Origin: F23-D06 sp947167635
GTDB taxonomy: Bacteria > Bacteroidota > Bacteroidia > Bacteroidales > WCHB1-69
Direction: 5' to 3'
Length of the DNA stretch: 64,000 nucleotides
Assembly: GCA_947167635.1 (NCBI GenBank)
Contig: CAMVIT010000005.1
Location: 1-64,000 of the forward strand
Part shown: positions 8,267 to 17,034 of the stretch, one piece after another
How the letters are laid out: each line of letters starts with the position of its first letter
Numbering within the stretch: position 1 is the first letter of the stretch
Notes under the pieces: model-generated
What the model saw: only the letters and a program-made list of their open reading frames with translations
Told to the model about the DNA's origin: nothing
Databases searched by the model: none
Made by a program: the position numbers and the translations under genes

Positions 8267-9256
8267 TTAACTCTGTTCCCCTATCGCTTCAAGTACCATT
8301 TGGGTATAAAACTCCGTGAGGTCCAATTTATTGTATGTAACCTGAGCGGGAACTATGCTCAAGGCGGTTTGTCCAGGTATAGTGTTGACTTCGAGGAAGT
8401 ATGGCACACCGTCGTCTTCGGAGAGGATGAAGTCCACACGCACGACGCCACGGCAGTCCAGACGGCGGAACACGCGCTCGGCGTACTCTCTGACGAGCGC
8501 GGCCTTTTCTTCCGGAATGTCGGCAGGCGTGAGCAGCTTGTGGCCGACAGCGGTGTATTTGGCATCGTAATCGTAGAATTCGTTGGAAGCGACCACCTCG
8601 GTGACGGCAAGCACGCGCACATCGCCATAGACAGAGGTTACGCCGCAGGTCAGCTCCCTTCCGCGCACGAACTTCTCGACCATCAGCTGGGTGTCGTACT
8701 TGAAGGCCTCATTGAAGGCATCTGCCAGCTCTTCGCGGTTATGGACCTTGGTGACGCCCACGCTGGAACCGGAATTGCAGGACTTGACAAAGCAGGGATA
8801 GCCGCATACCCGCTCGATGCTCTCGGGATCGACAGGGTCGGTGTTGTAGAAATGCAACGACGGCGAGATGGGCACGCCCGCTTTCGCGACCGCAATGTTG
8901 CAGAAATATTTGTTGAAAGTCAACGCGGAGCTGAAGCAGCCACAACCTGTGTAGGGTTGCCCTATCATCTCGAAATAGGCTTGCAGCTTGCCGTTCTCTC
9001 CCGGGGTGCCGTGGATGACGATGAAGGCCACATCGAAGGTGATGTGCTCCCCGTCAATGTGCAGGGAAAAGTCGTTCTTGTCAATCTGGTATTTAAGGCC
9101 GCTCTCAGAGGTGTAGCTCCAGTCTGAACCCTTGAAATGAATCAGATAGGGGACAAACCGATTGCGGTCGAGTTGGTTGAAGATGTTGTCGCCAGTCTTC
9201 AACGAGATTTCATATTCACCGGAGTCTCCGCCAGCAATAACTGCAACATTGTACAT
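8267..9256 (-). CDS. ddl: D-alanine--D-alanine ligase
   Basis: A 329-residue ATP-grasp enzyme that joins two D-alanines for the peptidoglycan stem peptide in the cytoplasm. The N-terminal VAVIAGGDSGEYEISL matches the usual VLxGGxSxEHEVSL start. The ATP-grasp region has CFVKSCNSGSSVGVTKV, MVEKFVRGRELTCGV and RVDFILSEDDG, and the metal-binding end has FLEVNTIPGQT. Length is normal for the family. It is the first gene of a run of wall genes on the minus strand, with a TATTTTTG promoter about 28 bases upstream. Confidence 0.95.
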   Translation of the reverse strand: MYNVAVIAGGDSGEYEISLKTGDNIFNQLDRNRFVPYLIHFKGSDWSYTSESGLKYQIDKNDFSLHIDGEHITFDVAFIVIHGTPGENGKLQAYFEMIGQPYTGCGCFSSALTFNKYFCNIAVAKAGVPISPSLHFYNTDPVDPESIERVCGYPCFVKSCNSGSSVGVTKVHNREELADAFNEAFKYDTQLMVEKFVRGRELTCGVTSVYGDVRVLAVTEVVASNEFYDYDAKYTAVGHKLLTPADIPEEKAALVREYAERVFRRLDCRGVVRVDFILSEDDGVPYFLEVNTIPGQTALSIVPAQVTYNKLDLTEFYTQMVLEAIGEQS

Positions 9257-9283
9257 AATTAATCATCTTTAATGTTAAACGCG

Positions 9284-9291
9284 CAAAAATA
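9284..9291 (-). promoter_or_regulatory. Promoter -7 element of the ddl operon (TATTTTTG)
   Basis: The minus strand reads TATTTTTG, then GCGCG, and lies 28 bases before the ddl start. It probably drives ddl and the four wall-related genes behind it, whose gaps are all 44 bases or less. Confidence 0.55.
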
Positions 9292-9357
9292 CGTTTTCGC
9301 TGCAGGCATGTCAAGGGCTGACGCCCGTTTTTTTGAACAAGTGCGTGTGTATAAAAA

Positions 9358-11187
9358 TCACTGTTGCAGAGTGTGGAAATGGTAATAGTCGCCGTGCAGC
9401 TGCATCAGCTGTTCGTGAGTGCCGCTTTCAACGATCCGGCCGTCGCGGACAAACAAGATGACATCCGCGAAACGGATGGTGCTCAGTCGGTGTGCCACGA
9501 TGATGGCCGTGTGCTTGCGTGCGTACGGCATCAGGGCTTCTTGGAAAAGATACTCGGATTCGTTGTCAAGGGCGGAGGTGGCCTCGTCGAGGATAAGCAC
9601 CTCGGGGTGGCGCAACAAGGCCCGTGCGATGCTGATGCGCTGACGTTGGCCGCCGGAGAGTCGTGTGCCGCGGTCCCCGATGAGGGTCTGGTACCCCTCC
9701 TCCATCTCCATGATGAAAGTGTGGGCCTGCGCAATCTTGGCGGCGGCGACGACTTGCTCTTCCGTCACGTCGGGCAACCCGAACACGATGTTCTCATAAA
9801 CCGTGTCGTTGAAAAGAATCACGTCTTGGCTGACCATGCCGAACAGCGCGCGCAGGTCGGAAATGACGTAGCGGTCGAGAGGCTCTCCGTCAAGCAGGAT
9901 CTTCCCGAAGTGTACGTCGTAAAAACGTGGCAACAGGTCCACAATGGTTGATTTGCCGCTTCCTGAAGGCCCGACAACCGCCACGGTCTGCCCTTTTTTG
10001 ATGGAAATGTCGATGTGACGCAACACATCGCATTCATCGGCCGTTTTTACATCGCGGTAAGAGAAGGAGACGTCCTTGAACTCTATTTTCTCTTCCAGAT
10101 GCTGGACGGGAAGAGGTTTTTCGCACTCTGTGATTTTTTCGTCGGCATCGATGATCTCATACACGCGGGTGGCGGCGGCCATGCCCCGCTGCAATGTGTA
10201 AATGGTGGTCACAATGGCCTTCGCCGGGACGATAAGGCGGGCGAAGACAACAAAAAAGAGCATGAACAGCGTGCTCTTGCCCAGAGACAGGGCAGGGAAG
10301 AATTTCAGCCCGATGATGGTGATGAGCATCAAGGCCAGGATGCAGAGGAATTCCACCAATGGCGCCCCCAGTTCGTTGATTCGGAACACCCTCTTGTTGA
10401 GACGGAAGAATTGGAAATTCTCGTGCTGGAATTTCTCGTATGTGTTTTCGATGGCGTTGTATCCCTTGATGACACGCAATCCCCCGATGGCCTCGTCGAA
10501 TAGAGAACTCATTTTCCCCAGCAACTGTTGCGCGCGCGTTGAATGTTGCTTGATGCGTTTCCCAATGTTGGCCAGCAGATAGGCGATGATCGGCATGACT
10601 GCCAAAACAATCAGCGTCATGGGCGGGCTGATGGAGATAAGGGCGATGACATACACGACGATTAGCAACGGGTCGCGGCAGAGCGACTGCAGGGAGGAGA
10701 ACACGGACCATTCCACCTCCTGCACGTCGGCACCGATGCGACTCAGGATGTCGCCTTTGCGCTGCTCGGAATAGAAGGAGAGCGGCAGGATGAGGAGGCT
10801 ATGGTACATGTCGTTGCGCAAGTCGCGCATGATGCCGGAACGCACGGGCGCCAGCCAATAGTAGCCCAGATAACGTGCCGTGTTGGAAACCAGTGAGGTG
10901 AGCAACATGACCCCCGCAATGTAGAACAGTGCGGACTGCTTCCCGTGATGCGCCACGACAACCCCCATGTAATAGTAGAATGTGTCAATTACATACCGCG
11001 AGGTGAGGGAGAATTCCGGCTTGGCGGCCACCTGCTCGACCTGTTCGAACAATACGGACAAAAACGGCACAATCAGTCCCAACGTGAAGATGGAAAAGAA
11101 AGCGTACACCACGTTAACCAACAGCACGGCCGCGATGTTGCCCTTGTATTTCCCCAGATATCGTGATAGGCGCTTGAGCAGATTCAT
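9358..11187 (-). CDS. MsbA-like ABC exporter (permease fused to ATPase)
   Basis: A 609-residue half-transporter when started at the ATG at 11187 (MNLLKRLSRYLGKYKGN). An upstream in-frame ATG would add 28 unlikely residues. About six transmembrane helices occupy residues 20-330, including the SRIGADVQEVEWS coupling region. The nucleotide-binding domain has Walker A GPSGSGKST, signature LSGGQRQR, Walker B VLILDEATSALD and an AHRLSTIR switch. Such exporters flip lipid A-core or other lipids across the inner membrane, but substrate cannot be read from sequence. It has its own promoter and is divergent from ftsX. Confidence 0.9.
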   Translation of the reverse strand: MNLLKRLSRYLGKYKGNIAAVLLVNVVYAFFSIFTLGLIVPFLSVLFEQVEQVAAKPEFSLTSRYVIDTFYYYMGVVVAHHGKQSALFYIAGVMLLTSLVSNTARYLGYYWLAPVRSGIMRDLRNDMYHSLLILPLSFYSEQRKGDILSRIGADVQEVEWSVFSSLQSLCRDPLLIVVYVIALISISPPMTLIVLAVMPIIAYLLANIGKRIKQHSTRAQQLLGKMSSLFDEAIGGLRVIKGYNAIENTYEKFQHENFQFFRLNKRVFRINELGAPLVEFLCILALMLITIIGLKFFPALSLGKSTLFMLFFVVFARLIVPAKAIVTTIYTLQRGMAAATRVYEIIDADEKITECEKPLPVQHLEEKIEFKDVSFSYRDVKTADECDVLRHIDISIKKGQTVAVVGPSGSGKSTIVDLLPRFYDVHFGKILLDGEPLDRYVISDLRALFGMVSQDVILFNDTVYENIVFGLPDVTEEQVVAAAKIAQAHTFIMEMEEGYQTLIGDRGTRLSGGQRQRISIARALLRHPEVLILDEATSALDNESEYLFQEALMPYARKHTAIIVAHRLSTIRFADVILFVRDGRIVESGTHEQLMQLHGDYYHFHTLQQ

Positions 11188-11204
11188 ATTTTCAAAAGTG
11201 GGCG

Positions 11205-11212
11205 CAAAAATA
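11205..11212 (-). promoter_or_regulatory. Promoter -7 element of the MsbA-like gene (TATTTTTG)
   Basis: The minus strand reads TATTTTTG followed by GCGCC, 18 bases before the start of the exporter gene, giving a very short leader. Confidence 0.5.
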
Positions 11213-11324
11213 CAAAAATAGGGGATAGGATGTGGAAAATGGGATAAAAACGATGAAATGCTATTAGTCAATGGCCGTTAGCAAATAGCAAAGGGGAGTG
11301 AAAAAAAACTATCGCAATTTTTTG

Positions 11325-11332
11325 TATTTTTG
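11325..11332 (+). promoter_or_regulatory. Promoter -7 element of the ftsX operon (TATTTTTG)
   Basis: TATTTTTG followed by CCGCCG, 27 bases before the ftsX start. It lies about 110 bases from the divergent exporter promoter. Confidence 0.55.
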
Positions 11333-11358
11333 CCGCCGTTCTAAAATTATATAAAAAG

Positions 11359-12240
11359 ATGAAATATCCGGACTCCATAGACAGGATTACCAAGGCTCGG
11401 CTGCGTCTCTCGGCCTTCGGGTCCATCTTTAGCATCGCACTCACGATGTTTTTCATCGGAATGTTGGCTTTCTTTGCCTTTTTTTCCACGGAATATTTGA
11501 AAAATCTTTCCAAGAAAATTGAGATGGAGGTGCTTTTCTATTCCGACATCAAGGAGGCCGACATTGTGGCGCTGGAGCAGCAAATCAAGTTGAAACCCTA
11601 TATCGCGGCCTCGCGTGTCTCGTCCCGTGAGGAGAACACCCGGAACGCCATCAAGATTATTGGCAACAACTATACGGACATCATCCCCAATCCGCTCAAC
11701 GCCTCCATCATCATCAGCGTGGCCCCGGCGTATGCCAACAGCGATTCCCTGAAAAAGATATCCAAGGAGCTGAAACGCAATGAGATTGTGCAGGATGTGG
11801 ATTATCCGGACTTCATTGTGAAATCCGTGAGCAACAATTTCCATAAGTTCCAATGGATTATCATTGGCATTTGTCTGGTGTTTATGATCATTTCCATGCT
11901 TTTGATTGCCAATTGCATACGATTGAACATCTATGCCAAGCGTTTTAACATCAAGAGCATGCTGCTGGTGGGCGCCACGCCTCGCTTCGTGCGGAAACCG
12001 TTCGTCACGAAGGGGCTCGTGCAGGGCATCTGGGGCGGCATCCTTGCCATCCTCCTGCTGGCCGCCGCCCTCTATTTCGGCAACCAGGCCATGCCCGAGT
12101 TCGTGGATTTCTCCAAAATGCCTGTCATTGCCTTCATCCTTGCCGGCATCCTCTTGTTCAGCATTGTCTTCACGGTCATTATCTCCGCCATATCCGTGAA
12201 CCGCTATATCAGAATCAAAGACGAAAGACTCTATCTATAA
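11359..12240 (+). CDS. ftsX: Cell division protein FtsX
   Basis: A 293-residue inner-membrane protein with the FtsX layout: a cytoplasmic N-terminus, TM1 (about residues 25-48), a periplasmic loop of ~120 residues, then three TM helices (about 165-190, 215-240 and 255-280). With FtsE it couples ATP hydrolysis to activation of wall hydrolases at the septum. The typical motifs around TM2 are visible (NCIRLNIYAKRFNIKSMLLVGA, then RKPFVTKG). No ftsE is adjacent; in Bacteroidota it is often elsewhere. First gene of the ftsX-DUF3098-uppP-truB operon, an arrangement common in this phylum. Confidence 0.92.
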   Translation: MKYPDSIDRITKARLRLSAFGSIFSIALTMFFIGMLAFFAFFSTEYLKNLSKKIEMEVLFYSDIKEADIVALEQQIKLKPYIAASRVSSREENTRNAIKIIGNNYTDIIPNPLNASIIISVAPAYANSDSLKKISKELKRNEIVQDVDYPDFIVKSVSNNFHKFQWIIIGICLVFMIISMLLIANCIRLNIYAKRFNIKSMLLVGATPRFVRKPFVTKGLVQGIWGGILAILLLAAALYFGNQAMPEFVDFSKMPVIAFILAGILLFSIVFTVIISAISVNRYIRIKDERLYL

Positions 12241-12255
12241 AAATCAAACCTAACA

Positions 12256-12564
12256 ATGGCAAACTTTATTTCCACCCAGAAAAAGTCATCCGCAAATGAA
12301 AACAACCAAGGCAAACGTCCTCCGTTGTTCAGAAAAACCAACTATATCCTGATGATTGTCGGGGCTGTCGTCCTGATTGCAGGCTACATTTGCTTGCGCG
12401 GCGGCGCCGTGGCTGATCCCAACACTTTCGACGGCGAGATCTTCAACGCCCGCAGGTTGGTGGTCGCACCCATCCTGATGTTCGCCGGTCTCGTTATCGA
12501 GGTGGTGGCCATCATGTGGCATCCCCGTTCTAAAAAAGAGCTTGACGAGAACACCGAAGCATAA
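12256..12564 (+). CDS. DUF3098 small membrane protein
   Basis: A 102-residue protein with a polar N-terminus and two transmembrane helices (about residues 34-54 and 72-92). The segment between them has DPNTFDGEIFNARR, typical of DUF3098 (PxxFxEEIFsfRR). The family is Bacteroidota-specific and almost always lies between ftsX and uppP, as here (15 bases after ftsX, 3 before uppP). Its function is unknown. The conserved position suggests a link to septal wall synthesis or lipid-carrier recycling; that is inference. Confidence 0.88.
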   Translation: MANFISTQKKSSANENNQGKRPPLFRKTNYILMIVGAVVLIAGYICLRGGAVADPNTFDGEIFNARRLVVAPILMFAGLVIEVVAIMWHPRSKKELDENTEA

Positions 12565-12567
12565 TCC

Positions 12568-13386
12568 ATGAGCTGGTTAGAATCCCTTCTCCTTGGCATC
12601 ATCCAAGGCCTGACCGAGTTCCTGCCGGTGAGCAGCAGCGGTCATCTCACCATTCTGTCCAATCTCTTTGGACTTTCCGGCGAGGAAAACCTCACCGTGA
12701 CGGTCGCGTTGCATGTGGCCACTGTGCTCAGTACGGTGGTGGTGCTGTGGAAAGAGATTGTGTGGATCTTCAAGGATCTGTTCGCCAAACAGTCCTGGCG
12801 CAGCTATGACGGCTTGAACGACGGCACGAAGTTCGCGCTCAACATTCTTGTTTCCATGATTCCGGTTGCCATTGTGGGCTTCTTTTTCAAGGACTTCGTG
12901 GAATCCGTTTTCGGGTCCGGGTTGCTGATCGTGGGCATCATGCTTTTGGTGACGGCGGCGCTGCTCGCATTCTCCTATTTTGCCAAACCGCGTCCACGAG
13001 AGCATATCACCCTGCTACATGCATTCATCATCGGCGTGGGGCAGGCCGTGGCCGTGCTGCCCGGACTCTCCCGCTCTGGCACCACTATCGCGACGGGCTT
13101 GCTGCTGGGCGACAAGAAGGAGAATCTTGCCCAATTCTCGTTCCTGATGGTCATCCCACCCGTGCTGGGCGAGGCCCTGCTGGATGTGAAGGACATCTTC
13201 GAGGTTGGCTTTTCCACGGCCATGAGCGGAGTCTCCCCGTTCGCTTTGCTCGTGGGGGTCGTCGCAGCCTTCATCACCGGCTGTCTCGCTTGCAAATGGA
13301 TGATCAACATTGTCAAACGTGGCAAATTGGTTTGGTTTGCAATTTATTGCGCTATTGTCGGCATCTTGGCCATTTGTTTTGCCTAA
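12568..13386 (+). CDS. uppP: Undecaprenyl-diphosphatase (BacA type)
   Basis: A 272-residue polytopic membrane enzyme that dephosphorylates undecaprenyl diphosphate to regenerate the lipid carrier for wall and polysaccharide synthesis, and can give bacitracin resistance. Both signature motifs are present: GLTEFLPVSSSGHL near residue 12 and GLSRSGTT near residue 165. About eight membrane segments are predicted by eye. Length is typical. It follows DUF3098 by 3 bases and precedes truB by 3. Confidence 0.95.
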   Translation: MSWLESLLLGIIQGLTEFLPVSSSGHLTILSNLFGLSGEENLTVTVALHVATVLSTVVVLWKEIVWIFKDLFAKQSWRSYDGLNDGTKFALNILVSMIPVAIVGFFFKDFVESVFGSGLLIVGIMLLVTAALLAFSYFAKPRPREHITLLHAFIIGVGQAVAVLPGLSRSGTTIATGLLLGDKKENLAQFSFLMVIPPVLGEALLDVKDIFEVGFSTAMSGVSPFALLVGVVAAFITGCLACKWMINIVKRGKLVWFAIYCAIVGILAICFA

Positions 13387-13389
13387 ATC

Positions 13390-14097
13390 ATGAAAAAAAA
13401 ACTTGTTCACGAGGCCACCTTTGCACTTCCGGAATTCGAGGTGAACCCCGAAGGCGATGTCCTGTTCTTCGACAAGCCCTATAAATGCACCTCTTTCGAT
13501 ATCGTGGGGAAGGTCCGACGCATTGTGCAGAAACAGGCGGGCCATAAAGTCAAGGTGGGCCATGCGGGCACACTCGACCCCCTCGCCACGGGCTTGCTTA
13601 TCATCTGCGTGGGCAAGATGACCAAGCAGATCGACACCCTGCAAGGGCAAGAGAAGGAGTACACGGGTACTTTCCGCCTGGGAGCCACTACACCGAGTTT
13701 TGATCTGGAACATCCTGTTGATCAGGAATATCCATACGAACACATCACGCCCGAAAGGGCAAGGGAGGTGGCACAGCGGTTTGTCGGACAGATAGAGCAG
13801 GTGCCCCCCATCTTCTCGGCTGTCAAGCTGGCTGGCAGGCGTGCCTATGAACTCGCCCGCGAGGGCAGCGAGGCTCCCATCGCCGCCAAGCAGGTGACCA
13901 TCCGCGAATTTGAACTCACCCGCATCGAACTTCCCGATATCGACTTCCGCGTCAGATGCTCCAAGGGTACCTATATCCGCGCGCTTGCACGCGACTTCGG
14001 CGCGGCTTTGGACAGCGGAAGTCACCTTGTCGCCCTCCGCAGAACCCGCATCGGTGACTACTCCGTGGAGGATGCTATCCGGCCTATTATTTTGTAA
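13390..14097 (+). CDS. truB: tRNA pseudouridine(55) synthase TruB
   Basis: A 235-residue pseudouridine synthase that modifies U55 in the T-loop of tRNAs. The N-terminal DKPYKCTSFD matches the usual DKPxGxTS start. The catalytic motif HAGTLDPLATGLL holds the active Asp, and the C-terminal core has CSKGTYIRALARDFG. The C-terminal extension found in E. coli (PUA) is absent, as is normal for Bacteroidota. Last gene of the ftsX operon. Confidence 0.95.
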   Translation: MKKKLVHEATFALPEFEVNPEGDVLFFDKPYKCTSFDIVGKVRRIVQKQAGHKVKVGHAGTLDPLATGLLIICVGKMTKQIDTLQGQEKEYTGTFRLGATTPSFDLEHPVDQEYPYEHITPERAREVAQRFVGQIEQVPPIFSAVKLAGRRAYELAREGSEAPIAAKQVTIREFELTRIELPDIDFRVRCSKGTYIRALARDFGAALDSGSHLVALRRTRIGDYSVEDAIRPIIL

Positions 14098-14160
14098 TTC
14101 ACTGATATATTGTTTGTTGTGATTTTTTTCAACCTGTTTATAAATATTTATCGTAACTAC

Positions 14161-14190
14161 TTGAACTATATTAAAAAAAGTGTATTTTTG
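14161..14190 (+). promoter_or_regulatory. Promoter of rpmE2 (TTG, 19 bases, TATTTTTG)
   Basis: TTG at 14161-14163 and TATTTTTG at 14183-14190 are 19 bases apart, a good match to the Bacteroidota TTTG/TAnnTTTG promoter. The gene starts 37 bases downstream. Confidence 0.65.
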
Positions 14191-14227
14191 CACTCCAAAA
14201 TTTTAGACAATTAAAAAACGCGAGAAA

Positions 14228-14497
14228 ATGAAAAAAGGTATCCATCCGAAAGAGTATAGAACGGTCGTTTTCAAAGATATGTCAAACGATTACGCATTCC
14301 TTACCAAATCCACCGTCAGCACGAAGGACACCATCCAATGGGAAGACGGCAATGAATATCCGTTGGTGAAGCTGGAGATTTCCAACACTTCCCACCCCTT
14401 CTTCACGGGTAAGATGAAATTGGTTGACACCGCCGGCCGTGTGGATAAATTCCGCAACAAATACGCACGTCATTTGGACGCAAACAAAGCGAAATAA
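14228..14497 (+). CDS. rpmE2: 50S ribosomal protein L31 type B
   Basis: An 89-residue ribosomal protein. MKKGIHPKEYRTVVFKD and SNTSHPFFTGK are hallmarks of L31, and RVDKFRNKYAR closes the domain. There is no cysteine, so it is the zinc-free type B form. It is a single-gene unit with its own promoter and a strong terminator 25 bases after the stop. Confidence 0.95.
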   Translation: MKKGIHPKEYRTVVFKDMSNDYAFLTKSTVSTKDTIQWEDGNEYPLVKLEISNTSHPFFTGKMKLVDTAGRVDKFRNKYARHLDANKAK

Positions 14498-14521
14498 ATT
14501 CGTGATATTTTTGTACTTTCG

Positions 14522-14559
14522 CTGACCTTTTCCGATTGATTCGAAAAAGGTCAGTTTTT
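14522..14559 (+). terminator. Rho-independent terminator of rpmE2
   Basis: CTGACCTTTTc and gAAAAAGGTCAG form a ~10-bp stem around a loop of about 12 bases, followed by TTTTTTATT. It lies just after rpmE2 and 19 bases before the lon start. Confidence 0.8.
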
Positions 14560-14577
14560 TATTATAACGTATTCTAT

Positions 14578-16995
14578 ATGAAAGATATATCTCTGATAGA
14601 AGATTTTATTAACAACGAATCCAATTTCATACCGTTTTTCTCTCTTGACGATGAAGAGAATCTCCGGAAGGTGGCCGTTCCCGAAGAGATCGCCCTGTTG
14701 CCTTTGCGCAACACGCTCCTTTTCCCCGGTATGGTGATTCCTATCAATGTGGGACGCACCAAGTCCATCAAACTGGCTCAGGATTTTTCTCGCTCTAATG
14801 TCCCCATCGGGGTCGTGGCCCAGCGCGCCAACGATGTGGAGGAACCCACGGCTGACGATCTGTATCGTGTCGGCACCTTGGCCCACATCATCAAATACAT
14901 CACCATGCCCGACGGCGGTGTCACCATTATCGTGCAGGGCCTCCGCGGTTTTGTCCTCAAGGAGATTACCCAGACGGAGCCCTATTATAAATGTTCGGCC
15001 GAGCCCTTTGAAACCAACGAAACCGATCCTGCCATCACGGGGCACAAGAATTTCAAAGCCCTCATCGCTTCGCTGCGCGATACGGCTTCCCGCATGGTCA
15101 AGCTTTCGCCCAACATCCCGCGAGAGGCCTCCTTCGCCCTCAAGAATATTGACAGCGATCCGTTCCTCATCAACTTCCTCGCCACAAATCTCTCCACCTC
15201 CGTGGAAGACAAGCAGGCAATCCTTGAGATGGACAACATTGTCGATCGTGCCAAGAGTGTGCTCAAGCTCCTGCAACGCGACCTGCAGCTGGTGGAGCTC
15301 AAGAACCAGATCCAGGACAAGTCGCGTCACGAGCTCGATCGCCAGCAGCGCGAGTATTTCCTTAACCAGCAGATGAAGACCATCCAGGAGGAACTGGGCG
15401 GTTCCCCGTCCGAAAAGGACTACAGCTCGCTTCAGGAACGTGCTGCCAAGAAGAAGTGGAACCAGGAGACGGCCGATATTTTCCAGAAAGAGCTGGAAAA
15501 ATTGCAGCGCACAAACCCCATGGCGCCTGATTATTCCGTGCAGCTCAATTACTTGGAACTGTTTGTGGATTTGCCATGGAATGAATACAGCAATGACAAT
15601 TTTAACCTCAACAAGGCGCGCAAGGTGCTTGACAAAGACCATTATGGTCTCGACAAGGTCAAGGAGCGCATCCTCGAATATTTGGCCGTGCTGAAACTGA
15701 AGGGTGACATGAAGTCGCCGATTCTCTGCTTGGCAGGCCCTCCGGGCGTGGGCAAGACCTCCTTGGGCAAGTCCATCGCCGCCGCCCTTGGGCGCAAGTA
15801 TGTGCGTGTCTCTTTGGGCGGACTGCGGGACGAGTCCGAGATTCGCGGCCACCGCAAGACCTACATCGGTGCCATGCCGGGACGTATCATCCAAAATATG
15901 CGCAAGGCGGGATATGCCAATCCTGTCTTCGTGCTCGACGAGATTGACAAGGTCACGGGCATGAACGTCCAGGGCGACCCTTCCGCAGCGCTGTTGGAAG
16001 TGATGGATCCGGAACAGAACAACGCGTTTTACGATAATTATCTGGAGACTTCATTCGACCTTTCTCGCGTGCTCTTCATCGCCACGGCCAACAATCTGAA
16101 CAATGTCCATCCCGCCTTGCTCGACCGCATGGAGGTTATCGATATTGCCGGGTATTTGGCCGAGGAGAAACTTCAAATTGCCAAACGTCACCTTATTCCC
16201 AAGCAGATGGCTGAAAATGGGTTGAAGAAGGGACAGCTTAATATCAAGGACAAAACCATAGAGGCGCTTATCAGCGACTATACCCGCGAGTCGGGTGTCC
16301 GGACCTTGGAGCGCACGGTGGCCAAAATCATCCGCAAGGAAGCCGCCAAATTTGTGCAGGAGGGTTCTCTGGATAAAAATATCGAACCCGGCATGCTGAA
16401 AGAGCTGCTTGGAGCTCCAATCTTCCAGATGGAGAAGGCTATTGACCATTCCGTGCCCGGGGTGGCTACAGGCTTGGCGTGGACTGCCGTGGGCGGCGAA
16501 ATCCTGTTTGTGGAAGCCCTGACCAGCCCCGGCAAGGGCGAGCTCACCATGACCGGCAGTTTAGGCGATGTGATGAAAGAGTCGGTCACCATCGCTTATG
16601 AATACCTCAAAGCGCACGCCGCTGAATTCGGCATCGCACAAGAGACTTTTGAGAAGAACAAAGTGCACATCCATGTGCCCGAAGGCGCCACTCCGAAGGA
16701 CGGCCCCTCAGCTGGTATCACGATTCTATCAGCACTTGTCTCCGCATACACGGGAAAGCCCCTCCGCGACAAGATCGCCATGACAGGAGAGATAACTCTG
16801 CGCGGCAAGTTGCTTCCGGTGGGTGGCATTAAGGAGAAAATACTCGCCGCCAAGCGCAGCGGCATCTTCGATATCGTCATGTGCACCGATAACAAAAAGG
16901 ATATTGACGATATAAAGGAGAATCTGATTGCAGGGATGACATTCCATTTTTTCACTTCAATGAAGGATGCAGTGGATTTTAATTTTGGCAAGTGA
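14578..16995 (+). CDS. lon: ATP-dependent protease Lon
   Basis: An 805-residue protease that unfolds and degrades damaged and regulatory proteins. The order is N-terminal substrate domain (ALLPLRNTLLFPGMVIP), a coiled-coil linker (DRQQREYFLNQQMK), AAA+ module with Walker A GPPGVGKT near residue 390 and VFVLDEIDK, and the C-terminal Ser-Lys protease with PKDGPSAG (Ser near residue 710) and a later Lys in the RGKLLPVGGIKEK region. I chose the ATG at 14578 because the upstream in-frame ATG at 14536 lies within the rpmE2 terminator. No promoter is clear; TACTTTCG at about 14514 is a weak candidate. Confidence 0.96.
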   Translation: MKDISLIEDFINNESNFIPFFSLDDEENLRKVAVPEEIALLPLRNTLLFPGMVIPINVGRTKSIKLAQDFSRSNVPIGVVAQRANDVEEPTADDLYRVGTLAHIIKYITMPDGGVTIIVQGLRGFVLKEITQTEPYYKCSAEPFETNETDPAITGHKNFKALIASLRDTASRMVKLSPNIPREASFALKNIDSDPFLINFLATNLSTSVEDKQAILEMDNIVDRAKSVLKLLQRDLQLVELKNQIQDKSRHELDRQQREYFLNQQMKTIQEELGGSPSEKDYSSLQERAAKKKWNQETADIFQKELEKLQRTNPMAPDYSVQLNYLELFVDLPWNEYSNDNFNLNKARKVLDKDHYGLDKVKERILEYLAVLKLKGDMKSPILCLAGPPGVGKTSLGKSIAAALGRKYVRVSLGGLRDESEIRGHRKTYIGAMPGRIIQNMRKAGYANPVFVLDEIDKVTGMNVQGDPSAALLEVMDPEQNNAFYDNYLETSFDLSRVLFIATANNLNNVHPALLDRMEVIDIAGYLAEEKLQIAKRHLIPKQMAENGLKKGQLNIKDKTIEALISDYTRESGVRTLERTVAKIIRKEAAKFVQEGSLDKNIEPGMLKELLGAPIFQMEKAIDHSVPGVATGLAWTAVGGEILFVEALTSPGKGELTMTGSLGDVMKESVTIAYEYLKAHAAEFGIAQETFEKNKVHIHVPEGATPKDGPSAGITILSALVSAYTGKPLRDKIAMTGEITLRGKLLPVGGIKEKILAAKRSGIFDIVMCTDNKKDIDDIKENLIAGMTFHFFTSMKDAVDFNFGK

Positions 16996-17034
16996 TGACA
17001 AAATTGTAATTCAGAAAACCAAAATTCAAAGGGA

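Noticed and set aside
14551..15894. A 447-codon minus-strand frame opposite lon
   Set aside because: Shadow of Lon, which has complete AAA+ and protease motifs on the plus strand.
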